Counted from the first letter of the stretch, positions 17,096 through 26,775 are shown. The stretch is DNA of 64,000 bases from CAZQLE01 sp964593905 (GCA_964593905.1 CAZQLE010000002.1:22518-86517), one strand, 5' to 3'. Notes: generated by a model from the letters alone, not told the origin. Numbers and translations: made by a program.

Positions 17096-17854
17096 CTAGT
17101 CTACGATTTGATAGGCAACCACCGCATTGACGGTGATGGTCAACTGACCGGCCGAGATGGGGATGTTGGGTGCAGCCGCAACAGCGCCGCCCCCGCCCAG
17201 CCCACCATACATGGGTGAGTAATAATTATCGTTGTTAATCGTCACAGAATGAACCGGGCCCAGTTTTACTTTCATCACCTGGGCGGTCTCGCCGGCCTGT
17301 TTCTCAGCCTTTGACAGGGCCAAATCACGGGCTTCAGCCATCGCTATGGATGAATCAGCAACATCAAATTGAATGCCATAGATATTGTTGGCGCCGTTGG
17401 CAACTGCTGCCTGAAGGATTGGGCTAAGTTTTTCAAGGTCGCGCACTGTTACCGAGAGGGAATTATCGACCGAAAAAGTTTTCTCGGTAGGTTGGCCGCT
17501 CGAGTCGTATTTCTGGTTTTGATAGACACTGAAATTGGTCGTCTGAATATCTTTCTCGACCACCCCGGCTTTGATCAGCACATCCTTCAATTTCTTGACG
17601 GCGGTGCTGTTGGCATCTACTGCTGCGGCAATCTCTTTGTTTTCGCTATTGACCCCGATATTAATTCGGGCAATATCCGGGGTGAGGTTGACCGTGCCTA
17701 CACCCGAAACCGTGATGGTGCGGGTGGATCCTGCTTCGGGGTTGGTGCCCTGTGCGGCGCTCGACGCAGCACTGACGGGTGAATGAGACAAAAATGCTGC
17801 GCCAAGCATAGCCACGACCAGAGCAGAACCGATTAATAGGCGATGAATTTTCAT
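17096..17854 (-). CDS. SIMPL (DUF541) domain secreted protein
   Basis: Exported protein of 252 aa with an N-terminal signal peptide (LLIGSALVVAMLGAAF, cleavage near residue 30). The rest is one SIMPL/DUF541 domain: VSGVGTVNLTPDIARI at the start and the LALSKAEKQA region later on. Family members are periplasmic or cell-surface proteins with a poorly defined role; some protect against oxidative stress. The GGAGAG ribosome site supports the start. The C-terminal part holds a Tyr/Gly/Ala-rich stretch. Single-gene unit. Confidence 0.9.
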   Translation of the reverse strand: MKIHRLLIGSALVVAMLGAAFLSHSPVSAASSAAQGTNPEAGSTRTITVSGVGTVNLTPDIARINIGVNSENKEIAAAVDANSTAVKKLKDVLIKAGVVEKDIQTTNFSVYQNQKYDSSGQPTEKTFSVDNSLSVTVRDLEKLSPILQAAVANGANNIYGIQFDVADSSIAMAEARDLALSKAEKQAGETAQVMKVKLGPVHSVTINNDNYYSPMYGGLGGGGAVAAAPNIPISAGQLTITVNAVVAYQIVD

Positions 17855-17948
17855 TTTCTCTCCTTAAAGTTTTTTGTTTTTACCACTCTATCCATAACGA
17901 AGGATGATAGCGTTTGGTTCCAGCGAATCACCGCTGTGCAGACCCTTT

Positions 17949-19976
17949 TTACTGTTCGCTGCTGCAAAAAGCAAAGTCTTGCACGTGGGTTAAGAATTTG
18001 TTTTTGGCGCTGGAATCTGCGGTTGAGCGATCAATGCGCTGGGTCAGCCGGCAGAGGGCGTTCTTTCTTTCTTCAAGCGAGAAGCTGAGGGCCAGGTCTG
18101 CGGCTTTTTGCCATTGGCCGGTCTGGGCAAAGGCTTCAATAAAGACCATCTTTTCCATCTCATCGCGTGGAGAGAAGCCCAGGCTTTCAGCTTCCTCCCA
18201 GTAGCCAACCACCTCAGTCCATTTTTTTCCCTGACGGGCAAGATCTGCTTTTTCAAAGTAATAGCACCAGGTGTGCTGTGGTTCGGGGCCAAACCAGTTC
18301 TCATGGACGGGCATGTCTGGCGGGGTGGTGAGCACCCGGCGCAGATCGGACAACCGGCTGGCACGCTGTAAATGTTCTGGCAAAGAAGGATCTCCGCCAT
18401 CCAGGTCAGGTTCGGTCAGCCGGAAGCAGCGCCCCAGATCATATTGCGCTGCCAGTAACCGGTCGGTTGAACCCTCCAACCGGGCGGTTACATTTCTGCC
18501 GGTGACAGTTTGACCGGTGCTCAGCCCCTTTAACGATTCATCCAAATTGCGGCTATAGTGGAAACTGTAAGCCAGCCGGCGCGGCTGCGGTTGATAGGGA
18601 TAAAGGGCATTGATCTCGGTGGTCAAGGCGGCCAGGTTGTAATAGCGGGTCGGAAAATCGGTCAAAAGCAGCAGGGTGTTTTCTTCAAGATCGGGGATGC
18701 GCCAGCGAATTTGCCAGAGCAATTGCTGGTTGTACTTCCATTCCAGACGAAAATCGTTGGCGATCTGAAAATGATAACCTGCGGCAATGCCAACCAACCC
18801 GGCCAGTAACACGCTCTGCACAATACGGTAAGGCAGGGCGGTGATCAGCCCGGCCATAAACAGGGCGGCGCCCAGCATGAAGGGTAGCGTGAAGCGCGAA
18901 AAAATCTCCACCGGCCTGACATCCAACCCGGTCAGCCAGAAGGGCCAACCAGCCGCCAGGATTGCCAGAACACCCAGACCGATCATTTCAAGGGTGAAGC
19001 GTTTTTCACGGATGGCATTGATGAACCACCACGCCAGCCCGGCCATTGCCAGAACCACCAGGGCAACAAAGACGGTCACTGCGGTTGAGGTGAGGTGAAT
19101 TTGCAGTGAGAGCAGCCGTTGTAGCGCGGGCAGCCATGCGCCAAAGGTGGTTTGCCAGAAATCTTCGGCTATTTTAACCAGCAACGCCCCCAGCGCCTGA
19201 AGCGGTGCAGCCTGAAATTCTGCCAGCCAGCGGAAGGAGTAGCGATTGGATTGGATCTGGGTCAGTAAAAAGGTGCGCACCAGAATTGTAGAAAGCAGAA
19301 TGGCCCCGTAAAAGGCCCAGCCGCGCAGCGTTTTTACCAGCAGCCTGGGCAGGTTGGTCTCTGTTCTAAACAGGATCAAGCCGATTATAAAGAAACGCAG
19401 GATTTCGAGTGTAAAAAAGTATTCCATCATTAAAAGATTTAAGATGGAAAGCAAACCGGCCAGCGCGTGCAGCCCATAAGCGGGCCTGTTTTGTTGCAGT
19501 GCGCGGGCGGTTAAACCCAGCGACAGGAATAAGAAAGCCATTACCAGAAAAATATGCCCATAGGTGATGGCAATGGGCTGCAACGCAAAACCGGGATAAA
19601 CGGTAAAGAGCAGCGCTGCCACAAAGACCACTTTGCTGCGCTCGGGCCATATCTGACGTAGAAACCAGAAGAAGGTTAAGCTAGCCAGGAAACGACACAG
19701 CAGTGCAAAAATCTGGTATGCGAGAACATTGCCATCCAGCAAGGGCAGGGTGAGCTGATAAAGCAACCCCCACACGGGGCGGTTGGTTGAGAAATAAACG
19801 CGAACACCCTCAGCACCATAATATTCCCATGTCCAGGCCCAGATCCAATCATCAATATACAGGTGCAGCCAGGGGAGCTGTGTTCCGTAGGAAAACAGGG
19901 TGATTAGTGCAAGCACGAGGCTTTGACCAGAATTGTTTTGAACCAGTTTGGAGATGAATGAATAGATTTTTTGCAA
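17949..19976 (-). CDS. GT-C-like polytopic membrane protein with C-terminal soluble domain
   Basis: Integral membrane protein of about 675 aa. Roughly ten to twelve hydrophobic segments occupy the first 470 residues, with an acidic pair (YIDDWIWAW) in the first outer loop, as in GT-C glycosyltransferases. The remaining C-terminal 200 residues are soluble and partly TPR-like. A lipid-linked sugar transferase is possible but no family is certain. The start is doubtful: TTG at 19976 with GGGTG upstream is preferred; TTG at 19994 is also possible. Longer in-frame extensions would overlap the divergent lipoprotein gene and lack membrane features. Confidence 0.65.
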   Translation of the reverse strand: MQKIYSFISKLVQNNSGQSLVLALITLFSYGTQLPWLHLYIDDWIWAWTWEYYGAEGVRVYFSTNRPVWGLLYQLTLPLLDGNVLAYQIFALLCRFLASLTFFWFLRQIWPERSKVVFVAALLFTVYPGFALQPIAITYGHIFLVMAFLFLSLGLTARALQQNRPAYGLHALAGLLSILNLLMMEYFFTLEILRFFIIGLILFRTETNLPRLLVKTLRGWAFYGAILLSTILVRTFLLTQIQSNRYSFRWLAEFQAAPLQALGALLVKIAEDFWQTTFGAWLPALQRLLSLQIHLTSTAVTVFVALVVLAMAGLAWWFINAIREKRFTLEMIGLGVLAILAAGWPFWLTGLDVRPVEIFSRFTLPFMLGAALFMAGLITALPYRIVQSVLLAGLVGIAAGYHFQIANDFRLEWKYNQQLLWQIRWRIPDLEENTLLLLTDFPTRYYNLAALTTEINALYPYQPQPRRLAYSFHYSRNLDESLKGLSTGQTVTGRNVTARLEGSTDRLLAAQYDLGRCFRLTEPDLDGGDPSLPEHLQRASRLSDLRRVLTTPPDMPVHENWFGPEPQHTWCYYFEKADLARQGKKWTEVVGYWEEAESLGFSPRDEMEKMVFIEAFAQTGQWQKAADLALSFSLEERKNALCRLTQRIDRSTADSSAKNKFLTHVQDFAFCSSEQ

Positions 19977-20064
19977 ACGAATACACCCGGTCAACCGTAT
20001 TTTTTTGGAAAACTTGAAGTATTGTACGCAATTATAGTCTACAATAATGATGATGGAGGCATGG

Positions 20065-21537
20065 ATGCGGACACGGTGGTATTTATTTGTGGCATTAATC
20101 TTATTGAGCGGGTGTGCGGGTTTATCCACCCCGGATGTTCCTTTTAAGACTGTGACGCCCTCGCAGACGGCAAGTGTGGATACTGAGACGCCAGTTCCGG
20201 CGACTGCCACTCGCTTGCCGGATGTTATCCTTCCTGAGGGCACCGCCACGATTGCCCCGACAGAGACGCAGACCTTTCCGGGTGTATTTTTGCCAACCAG
20301 ACCGCCCTTCCTTGCCGACGCGGTTCTGAATGGGAATGAGGTGCAAAACCCAATTCTGGAAAATTATATGTCCGTTCCGGTTTACACCGTTACAGAAGAA
20401 ATGCGGCCGGAGTGTTGGGAAGATTGTGTAAAGCGGGCATGGACATCGACCTATCGCCGGGTGATAATTCAACTAAATCGTGGAAAAACGGGTGAGGTCT
20501 CCAATTATGGACTGAATACCCTGTATCAGGCCTATACCAAATTTGGCGCCGCCTTTCAGATTGTGGATGCTTATGATGGCCCAGGGGATCGACGATGGGC
20601 GGGAAATTTAATGATTTCGGCCAATAATTATGAGTTTGTCGATTCGGCTGTTGTTGGAGAGATTCAAGCGACCATTTTCATCCGCAATAATTTTCTGGCG
20701 CAGATCCCTGAAGGAGAGACCGGCGCATCGGATTATCAGAAGTTTTTGGCCGAAGCGGCGCAGCGCGATGCGGCGGATCTGTTGAATTTACAGCTCAACA
20801 AACTGGCCTGGGTCGGGTTTGAACCCGCTCCCGATTTGGTCTATTCGGTTGTCACATCCACGCCCCGTCCCACGCCGGTTTTGCCACCCGCCCGGCCGCT
20901 TGAGCTGACCGCTTTTCTTGATGAAACGGCAAATTGCAAACTGCCCTGTTGGAACCAATTAACCCCCGGGCTTTCGACCGAGGAAGAGGTGGCCCCATTC
21001 TTTCAGCGCTTTGGGTTGGATGCCGAGTCTGCTTATCGTGCGCAGTGCATTGATTTGAGCGGTTATCCGGCCGGCAATGCCAGCCAGACCGATCCGCAGG
21101 TGTGTGTTTTTTCCAATGATGGAATTGTCAACCGGATTCGACTTTCCAATTGGAGTCACCCTGAACAATTTTCGCCCAAGCGGATCAATATCGTTCTAGG
21201 GACACCGGATGTCATTCTGGTACCCAGCGCGCCGCTGGATGACCCGGATGGCTTCGCGGTGGTGTTTATCTACCCCAATCAGGGCGTGGCGCTTGAGATA
21301 CACGGCAGGCTGGACCTTGAATTGCAGGGTTACATGTGTATTTCGGACCGCCGGTTTCAGTCGGCGACGGTGACCTTTTTTTCAGATGACCAGCGTTTCT
21401 TGTTGCAGCAGGAGTACCAATCCAGTGCACCCGCCTATGTGGACTGGTCTCAGGCGCGGGGGGAAACTGCACAAACCCTGTTTAATTTGCTGATTAATCC
21501 CGAGCGCTGCGTTCCTTACCCGGCGTATCGAAAATAG
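20065..21537 (+). CDS. putative lipoprotein of unknown function
   Basis: Secreted lipoprotein of 490 aa: a short signal sequence ending in the lipobox LLSGC, with Cys17 as the lipidated residue. A Thr/Pro/Ser-rich linker (about residues 20-75) leads to two related parts of unknown fold; the second has several cysteines (NCKLPCWNQL) that may form disulfides, and a Pro/Thr linker (TPRPTPVLPP) separates them. I chose the ATG at 20065 because GGAGG lies five bases before it; three upstream ATG codons lie within or before that site. No enzyme motif is recognised. Confidence 0.8.
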   Translation: MRTRWYLFVALILLSGCAGLSTPDVPFKTVTPSQTASVDTETPVPATATRLPDVILPEGTATIAPTETQTFPGVFLPTRPPFLADAVLNGNEVQNPILENYMSVPVYTVTEEMRPECWEDCVKRAWTSTYRRVIIQLNRGKTGEVSNYGLNTLYQAYTKFGAAFQIVDAYDGPGDRRWAGNLMISANNYEFVDSAVVGEIQATIFIRNNFLAQIPEGETGASDYQKFLAEAAQRDAADLLNLQLNKLAWVGFEPAPDLVYSVVTSTPRPTPVLPPARPLELTAFLDETANCKLPCWNQLTPGLSTEEEVAPFFQRFGLDAESAYRAQCIDLSGYPAGNASQTDPQVCVFSNDGIVNRIRLSNWSHPEQFSPKRINIVLGTPDVILVPSAPLDDPDGFAVVFIYPNQGVALEIHGRLDLELQGYMCISDRRFQSATVTFFSDDQRFLLQQEYQSSAPAYVDWSQARGETAQTLFNLLINPERCVPYPAYRK

Positions 21538-21683
21538 CCGATTTGGGGAGTTTCGGCATATTCAATCGGTGATAAAACACAAATGGCAGCCGGGAGGCGG
21601 CAGGGTATAATGGGGATGCTTTTCAACCCAGTATGAAGTTCATGGCAAAAACCGAAAACCAGATTGTCCACAGGAGAGTATGT

Positions 21684-23852
21684 ATGTCTGTTTATAGCCC
21701 TGCGGAATTACAGGCTGCTCACCGCATTCTTACGGAGTTTAAGTACGAACTGCGCCCCGTAGTGCGTGGGTATGCAAACCGCACCCTGTATGTAAACCTC
21801 AGCACCGGTCAAATTGAAGCACGGCCTGTGACAGAAGAAATGAAGGAAAAATTTACCGGCGGCCGCGGTTTTTGTCTGTGGCTTTTATGGCAGGCCGTTA
21901 CCGAGGCGACCCGCTGGGACGACCCCGAGAATGAGCTGTGCATTGCTGGCGGCCCAATCGGAGGCATTACTGCCTATCCTGGCACTGGAAAGTGCACCGC
22001 GGTGACCCTTTCTCCGCTGACCAAGCGGGTGGTGGATAGCAACGCCGGCGGTTATTTTGGCCCTTATTTGAAATTCGCTGGTTGGGACGCCATCGAAATT
22101 CAAGGCAAGGCTGATCAGGATGTGGTCGTTTTTGTGGACGGCAGCACAGGAAAGGTGACCATTGAAGCTGCGCCGTTTGAATCGGTGGATACACATATTA
22201 TCGCGCGCCAGTTGACCGAGATTTACGGGCATTCGGACGCAAAAGAGATGCGCAGCATCTCGGTTGTTTCGGCCGGCCAGGCGGGTGATTATTCGCCCAT
22301 GACCGGTTTGAACGTGAGTTATTACGATCCGAAGCGCGAAGAAATTCGCATTAAGCAGGCGGCCCGCGGCGGCTGCGGCCGGGTTTTGCGTGATAAAAAG
22401 ATCAAAGCTATTGTGGTCAAATATGCCGACCTGGGCGGCGACAGCAACGGTTGCGCCGATTTAAGCCTGATCCGCAAGGCCGGGCAGCGTATTAACCGCG
22501 AAATCACCCTGTTCGATGCTTCTCAAAATGATATGCGCGGTTTTGGCACCCCCTACCTGGTGGAGATCATGAATAAATTTGATCTATTGCCGACTCAAAA
22601 TTTCCGCTTTGGCGGCGACCCTGAGTCTTATAAGGTGGCCGGGGATGTCTGGAAGGGAATGTACGATCGGCGCGGACCGGACGGCTGCTGGTATGGCTGC
22701 ACCTTGCAGTGTGCACATGCGGTGAACGGGTACGAGTTAAAAACCGGTCCCTACAAGGGGCAGAAGGTGTTTGTGGACGGCCCGGAATATGAAACCCTGG
22801 GTGCGCTGGCTTCAAACTGCTCGATCTGGGATCCTGAGGCCGTGCTGGAGCTGAATTTCTACTGCGATACCTATGGCCTGGATACCATCTCGACCGGGAA
22901 TTCCATTGCTTTTGCGATGGAATGCTGGGAATATGGTGTTTTGAATGCCGAGCGCACCACCGGGATGGATCTTTCCTGGGGCAACTGGCACACAGCCATT
23001 GAGCTGATTCATCAGATGGCGCGGGGTGAAGGTTTTGGACACATCGTTGGGCAGGGTGTGCGCTTTATGAAGCAGTATTTTGTCGAGCGGTTTGGCGCGG
23101 ACCCCGGGGTGATGAAAGATATTGGCATGGAAGTGAAGGGCATGGAGATTTCGGAGTATATGACCAAAGAATCTCTGGCCCAACAGGGTGGTTATGCCAT
23201 GGCGTCCAAGGGCGCTCAACATGACGAAGCCTGGCTGATCTTCATGGAGCTGGTTCACAAGCAGCTTCCCACCTTTGAAGCCAAGGCCGAGGCGCTGCAT
23301 TACTTCCCGCTGTGGCGCACCTGGTTCAGCCTGCACGGGTTATGCAAGCTGCCTTGGAATGACATCATTCCCGAAAGCAACAAGACTGCCGCCGAGCCGC
23401 AAAAAGTGCCCGAACATGTGGAAAACTACACCTGGTTGTATGAAGGTGTGACTGGCAAACAGACTTCGATTGCCGATATTATTTTCGCATCGGAGCGGGT
23501 GTATAACCTGCAACGGGTGTTCAATTTGAAGAACGGCTTTGGCAAACGGGATGAAGATTATCCGCCCTACCGGGCGATGGGTCCGGTGAGCAAACTGGAA
23601 TATGAATCGCGGACGGAGCGTTATGACAAGCAGTTGCGCGAAGAAGTGGGCATTGACCCGAGCGGCATGACCACTGAAGAAAAAATGGTCGCGGTGCGCG
23701 CTTATCGCGAGGACCGCTATGATAAGCTGATGGATGCCGTCTATAAACGCCGCGGATGGACCCCCAACGGCGTGCCGACTGTGGAGACTTTGCAGCGGCT
23801 GGGGATTGATTACCCCGATGTGGTGGAGCTGGTAAAGCGACACGGAGGATAG
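21684..23852 (+). CDS. aldehyde:ferredoxin oxidoreductase family protein
   Basis: Tungsten/molybdenum pterin enzyme of the AOR family, which oxidises aldehydes (or related substrates) with ferredoxin. At 722 aa it is longer than usual AORs (about 600-620). Recognisable parts: the N-terminal pterin domain (FTGGRGFCLWLL; GKCTAVTLSPLTKRVVDSNAG) and the [4Fe-4S] ligands Cys335, Cys339 and Cys343 (CWYGCTLQC), with Cys554 in LHGLCKLPW as the probable fourth ligand. The start at 21684 has AGGAGAG. A TATAAT box lies at 21606-21611 without a good -35. The substrate is unknown; no MoaD or ferredoxin gene is adjacent. Confidence 0.9.
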   Translation: MSVYSPAELQAAHRILTEFKYELRPVVRGYANRTLYVNLSTGQIEARPVTEEMKEKFTGGRGFCLWLLWQAVTEATRWDDPENELCIAGGPIGGITAYPGTGKCTAVTLSPLTKRVVDSNAGGYFGPYLKFAGWDAIEIQGKADQDVVVFVDGSTGKVTIEAAPFESVDTHIIARQLTEIYGHSDAKEMRSISVVSAGQAGDYSPMTGLNVSYYDPKREEIRIKQAARGGCGRVLRDKKIKAIVVKYADLGGDSNGCADLSLIRKAGQRINREITLFDASQNDMRGFGTPYLVEIMNKFDLLPTQNFRFGGDPESYKVAGDVWKGMYDRRGPDGCWYGCTLQCAHAVNGYELKTGPYKGQKVFVDGPEYETLGALASNCSIWDPEAVLELNFYCDTYGLDTISTGNSIAFAMECWEYGVLNAERTTGMDLSWGNWHTAIELIHQMARGEGFGHIVGQGVRFMKQYFVERFGADPGVMKDIGMEVKGMEISEYMTKESLAQQGGYAMASKGAQHDEAWLIFMELVHKQLPTFEAKAEALHYFPLWRTWFSLHGLCKLPWNDIIPESNKTAAEPQKVPEHVENYTWLYEGVTGKQTSIADIIFASERVYNLQRVFNLKNGFGKRDEDYPPYRAMGPVSKLEYESRTERYDKQLREEVGIDPSGMTTEEKMVAVRAYREDRYDKLMDAVYKRRGWTPNGVPTVETLQRLGIDYPDVVELVKRHGG

Positions 23853-23870
23853 AACCCGTATTGGATTTGA

Positions 23871-23914
23871 AATCGGGCTGCGGTTTTTTTTGACCGCGGC
23901 CCGATTTTTTTATT
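23871..23914. terminator. bidirectional terminator between AOR and acetyltransferase genes
   Basis: AATCGGGCTGCGG pairs with CCGCGGCCCGATT (one G-U pair), followed by a T tract on the plus strand. The right arm overlaps the last codons of the convergent acetyltransferase gene. Confidence 0.85.
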
Positions 23915-24431
23915 CAATCCCTACAACCGGGCTGCGACGTTCGATCCAGAGGGTATCGCGCCATTGGCCGGCATATGGCCCATATTCCATACGGGCCACC
24001 TTCTCGCGCCGTCCGACCACACGGAAGCCAAACTTCTCATGCAGGTGCAGGCTGGCTTTATTTTCGGGGAAGATGCTGGATTGCAGGGTCCAGAAGCCTT
24101 GCTGTTCGGAGGTTGCGATCAACGCGGGCAAGAGCTGTGAACCCACCCCGTGACCGGAAAATTCGGGGTCCACATAGATGCTAACCTCGCCGACCCCGCG
24201 GTAGCAGTCGCGGCTTGAAGTGGAGCTTAAGGACGCCCAGCCAACCAGTGCAGGACCGATGTGCAGGCCAAGACAGCAGGGCAGAATTTTGCCGGCGCTC
24301 CAGGTTTGCCAATCGGCGGGGGCGGCGGCCTGAAAGGTGGCATTGCCGGTCTGGATGCCGGCTTCATAGATGCGCTTGACGGCGGGCCAGTCTGAGGCTG
24401 TCAGCGAGATGAGGGTTTTTGTGGTATCCAT
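23910..24431 (-). CDS. GNAT acetyltransferase, phosphinothricin/methionine-sulfone type
   Basis: GNAT N-acetyltransferase of 173 aa. It has the family traits of the PAT/MnaT group: IYEAGIQTGNATFQ near the N-terminus, the acetyl-CoA loop EFSGHGVGSQLL, and the C-terminal FPENKASLHLHEKFGFR and REKVARM patterns. Members acetylate phosphinothricin, methionine sulfone or sulfoximine, or arsinothricin. The natural substrate here is unknown. It is a single gene, divergent from glmS. Confidence 0.9.
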   Translation of the reverse strand: MDTTKTLISLTASDWPAVKRIYEAGIQTGNATFQAAAPADWQTWSAGKILPCCLGLHIGPALVGWASLSSTSSRDCYRGVGEVSIYVDPEFSGHGVGSQLLPALIATSEQQGFWTLQSSIFPENKASLHLHEKFGFRVVGRREKVARMEYGPYAGQWRDTLWIERRSPVVGIE

Positions 24432-24472
24432 GAGAAAAATTATAATTCCTCTTCCCGAAAATACAATTCGGG

Positions 24473-24478
24473 TATAAT
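24473..24478 (+). promoter_or_regulatory. -10 element of the glmS leader promoter
   Basis: TATAAT with no convincing -35 at 17 bases. Transcription would begin near 24485, about 58 bases before the predicted ribozyme cleavage site. Confidence 0.45.
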
Positions 24479-24540
24479 AAACTCTGCTATTTTAAAATAA
24501 AACTTACGGAGGTGTATATCGTTCTTTCGTACGGGATAGA

Positions 24541-24800
24541 CAAGCGCAAGGTCTCGATCCACAGTGGGGTTTAGGGTTGAGATGACGAGGATGAGGGTTC
24601 TCTACCGCGAGGTGGAGCCAACCGGGACCAGAACAGCCTGATTCGTTGTTCTCCGGGAAAATCGAAAGATCAGCGGAAGCCCTCCAGAATTTCACTTTCT
24701 GTTTCTATCCCATCTGAATAGCAGCAAGAGGACCGGGTATCGAATTGGATGCCGGTCAATGGCCGTCTGGTTGTGCATGTGCAGCAAAAGACCTGACTGT
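24541..24800 (+). ncRNA. glmS ribozyme (GlcN6P-activated, self-cleaving) with internal insertion
   Basis: The 400-base leader of glmS contains the ribozyme core. AGCGC lies at the cleavage site (cut predicted before G24544); TCTCGA and TTGAGA close the first stem; GACGAGGATGAGGGTT follows at 24584-24599; AUCG and CAGCGGAAGCCC occur at 24661-24681; and a GACCGG/CCGGTC hairpin lies at 24731-24757. Between GGGTT and AUCG lie about 61 extra bases holding two hairpins, one capped by a GCGA tetraloop. The 3' end is approximate. Glucosamine-6-phosphate would trigger cleavage and lower glmS expression. Confidence 0.78.
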
Positions 24801-24886
24801 TTGCCATCTTCTAAATCTGCTGCGTCGACTCAACCGGCCAGTCTTATCTGGATTGGCGGTACGCAATGTTCTATGGAGGAAACAAT

Positions 24887-26728
24887 ATGTGTGGAATTGT
24901 CGGTTATATCGGTGAACGGAATGCAACCCCGATTATTCTCAATGGTTTGAAGCGTCTGGAATACCGCGGTTATGATTCGGCCGGGGTGGCCGTGTTGCAA
25001 AACAGCCATATCGAAGTGCGGCGCAACGCCGGAAAACTGGACCGGCTGGTGAATCTGGTGAGTGAGCAGCCGGTGGAAGGCAAAATTGGCATTGGGCACA
25101 CGCGCTGGGCAACCCACGGCGAACCGACCGCGCGCAACGCGCACCCCCATATCGGCGCAACCGGCAAGGTGGTGCTGGTGCATAACGGGATTGTCGAAAA
25201 TTTTCTGGAACTGCGGGAAGAATTATGCGATGAGGGTGTCGAGTTCAAATCGGATACGGATACCGAGACGATTGTGCACCTGGTAGAACGCTATATGGGC
25301 GCGGGTGAAAATTTGGAAAACGCGGCCCGCAAGGCTTTTCAGCAGTTGAAGGGCGCGCACGGGATTGTAGTGATGTCTTCATTGGAACCGGATAAGATTG
25401 TTGCGGCGCGCATCGGCAATGCCGGCGGGGTGGTGGTGGGTTATGGCGAGGGTGAGATGTTTATCGCCTCTGATATCCCGGCCATTTTGGAGCACACCAA
25501 CAAAATGGTCTTTCTGGAATCGCGTCAGATGGCGGTGGTGACCCGTGAGGGCGTCACGGTGAAAACGCTGGGGGGCGAACCGCTCAAGGTGAAACCGCAG
25601 ATCATCGCCATGGATCCGGTCTCGGCTGAAAAGGGTGAATATCGTCACTTTATGCAAAAAGAGATCCACGAACAGGTGCGCGCGCTGACCGATACCTTGG
25701 CCGGGCGGGTGGACTTTGATTGTAGTGAGATTTGCCTGTCGCATTTGAACCTCACCCCCGAACTGGCTCGCTCGATTAAGAAGATCATCATCACCGCCTG
25801 CGGCACGGCCGCACACGCGGGCATGGTGGGCAAGATCTACCTGGAGCGCATCGCGCGTATTCCAACCGAGGTGAGCATCGCATCTGAGTTTCGTTACAGC
25901 GACCCGCTGGTGGAGCCGGGCACGGTGGTGCTGGCGATCAGCCAATCGGGCGAGACGGCCGACACGCTGGCGGCGATGGATGAAGGCCGGCAGCGCGGCG
26001 CGGTGTTGTGGTCGATTGTGAATGCCATTGGCTCGCAGGCTATGCGCGTGGCCGATGGCTACATCTCGATGCAGACCGGCCCTGAGATTGGGGTGGCCTC
26101 GACCAAGGCCTTTACCGCCCCGCTGGTGGATCTGTATATGCTGGCCGTACTGCTGGCCGATTTGCGCGGGACGATCACTGCCGGGCAGCGGCAAGCTCTG
26201 GTGGCCGATTTGCGGCTGGTGCCCGACCTGGTTGGCAAATGCCTCGACCGCGAAGCGGAAGTTGCTGAGGTGGCGCGGCGGTTGAAAGATTCGCGCCATA
26301 TGCTTTACCTGGGGCGGGGGGTGAACATGCCCATTGCCTATGAAGGGGCGTTAAAACTTAAAGAAATTTCGTATATCCATGCTGAGGGCTACCCGGCAGG
26401 CGAAATGAAGCACGGACCGATTGCCCTGGTGGATCGCGATATGCCGGTGCTGGCGATTGCCACCCAGGATCAGTGGTACGAGAAGATGATCAGCCAGATT
26501 GAGCAGGCCAAAGCTCGCGGCGGGCTGGTGGTGGCGCTGGCCACCGACGGCGACACGCGCGCGCCGGGTCTGGCCGATGAGGTGTTGTGGGCGCCGCCGA
26601 CCCCCTGGCTGCTCAGCCCGGTGATTAATGTAATTCCGCTGCAACTGCTGTCGTATCATATCGCTTCACTGCGCGGGCTGGATGTAGACCAACCGCGTAA
26701 CCTGGCCAAGAGTGTGACGGTGGAGTAG
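24887..26728 (+). CDS. glmS: glutamine-fructose-6-phosphate aminotransferase (isomerizing)
   Basis: Makes glucosamine-6-phosphate from fructose-6-phosphate and glutamine, the first step toward peptidoglycan and other amino-sugar polymers. At 613 aa it has the usual length. The N-terminal glutaminase domain begins MCGIVGYIG (nucleophile Cys2 after Met removal). Two SIS domains follow (TACGTAAHAGMVGK; ISQSGETADTLAAM), and the protein ends LAKSVTVE as is typical. GGAGGAA lies before the chosen ATG; an in-frame ATG 21 bases upstream would hide the catalytic cysteine. Expression is probably controlled by the upstream ribozyme. Confidence 0.98.
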   Translation: MCGIVGYIGERNATPIILNGLKRLEYRGYDSAGVAVLQNSHIEVRRNAGKLDRLVNLVSEQPVEGKIGIGHTRWATHGEPTARNAHPHIGATGKVVLVHNGIVENFLELREELCDEGVEFKSDTDTETIVHLVERYMGAGENLENAARKAFQQLKGAHGIVVMSSLEPDKIVAARIGNAGGVVVGYGEGEMFIASDIPAILEHTNKMVFLESRQMAVVTREGVTVKTLGGEPLKVKPQIIAMDPVSAEKGEYRHFMQKEIHEQVRALTDTLAGRVDFDCSEICLSHLNLTPELARSIKKIIITACGTAAHAGMVGKIYLERIARIPTEVSIASEFRYSDPLVEPGTVVLAISQSGETADTLAAMDEGRQRGAVLWSIVNAIGSQAMRVADGYISMQTGPEIGVASTKAFTAPLVDLYMLAVLLADLRGTITAGQRQALVADLRLVPDLVGKCLDREAEVAEVARRLKDSRHMLYLGRGVNMPIAYEGALKLKEISYIHAEGYPAGEMKHGPIALVDRDMPVLAIATQDQWYEKMISQIEQAKARGGLVVALATDGDTRAPGLADEVLWAPPTPWLLSPVINVIPLQLLSYHIASLRGLDVDQPRNLAKSVTVE

Positions 26729-26775
26729 GAAAAGTTTAGCCCAATCGCAGTTAGACCAATTGAGTTTTCACCAAT

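Noticed and set aside
25379..26299. Open frame of 306 codons on the minus strand
   Set aside because: Antisense to glmS; low-complexity His/Arg/Gln composition typical of a shadow frame.
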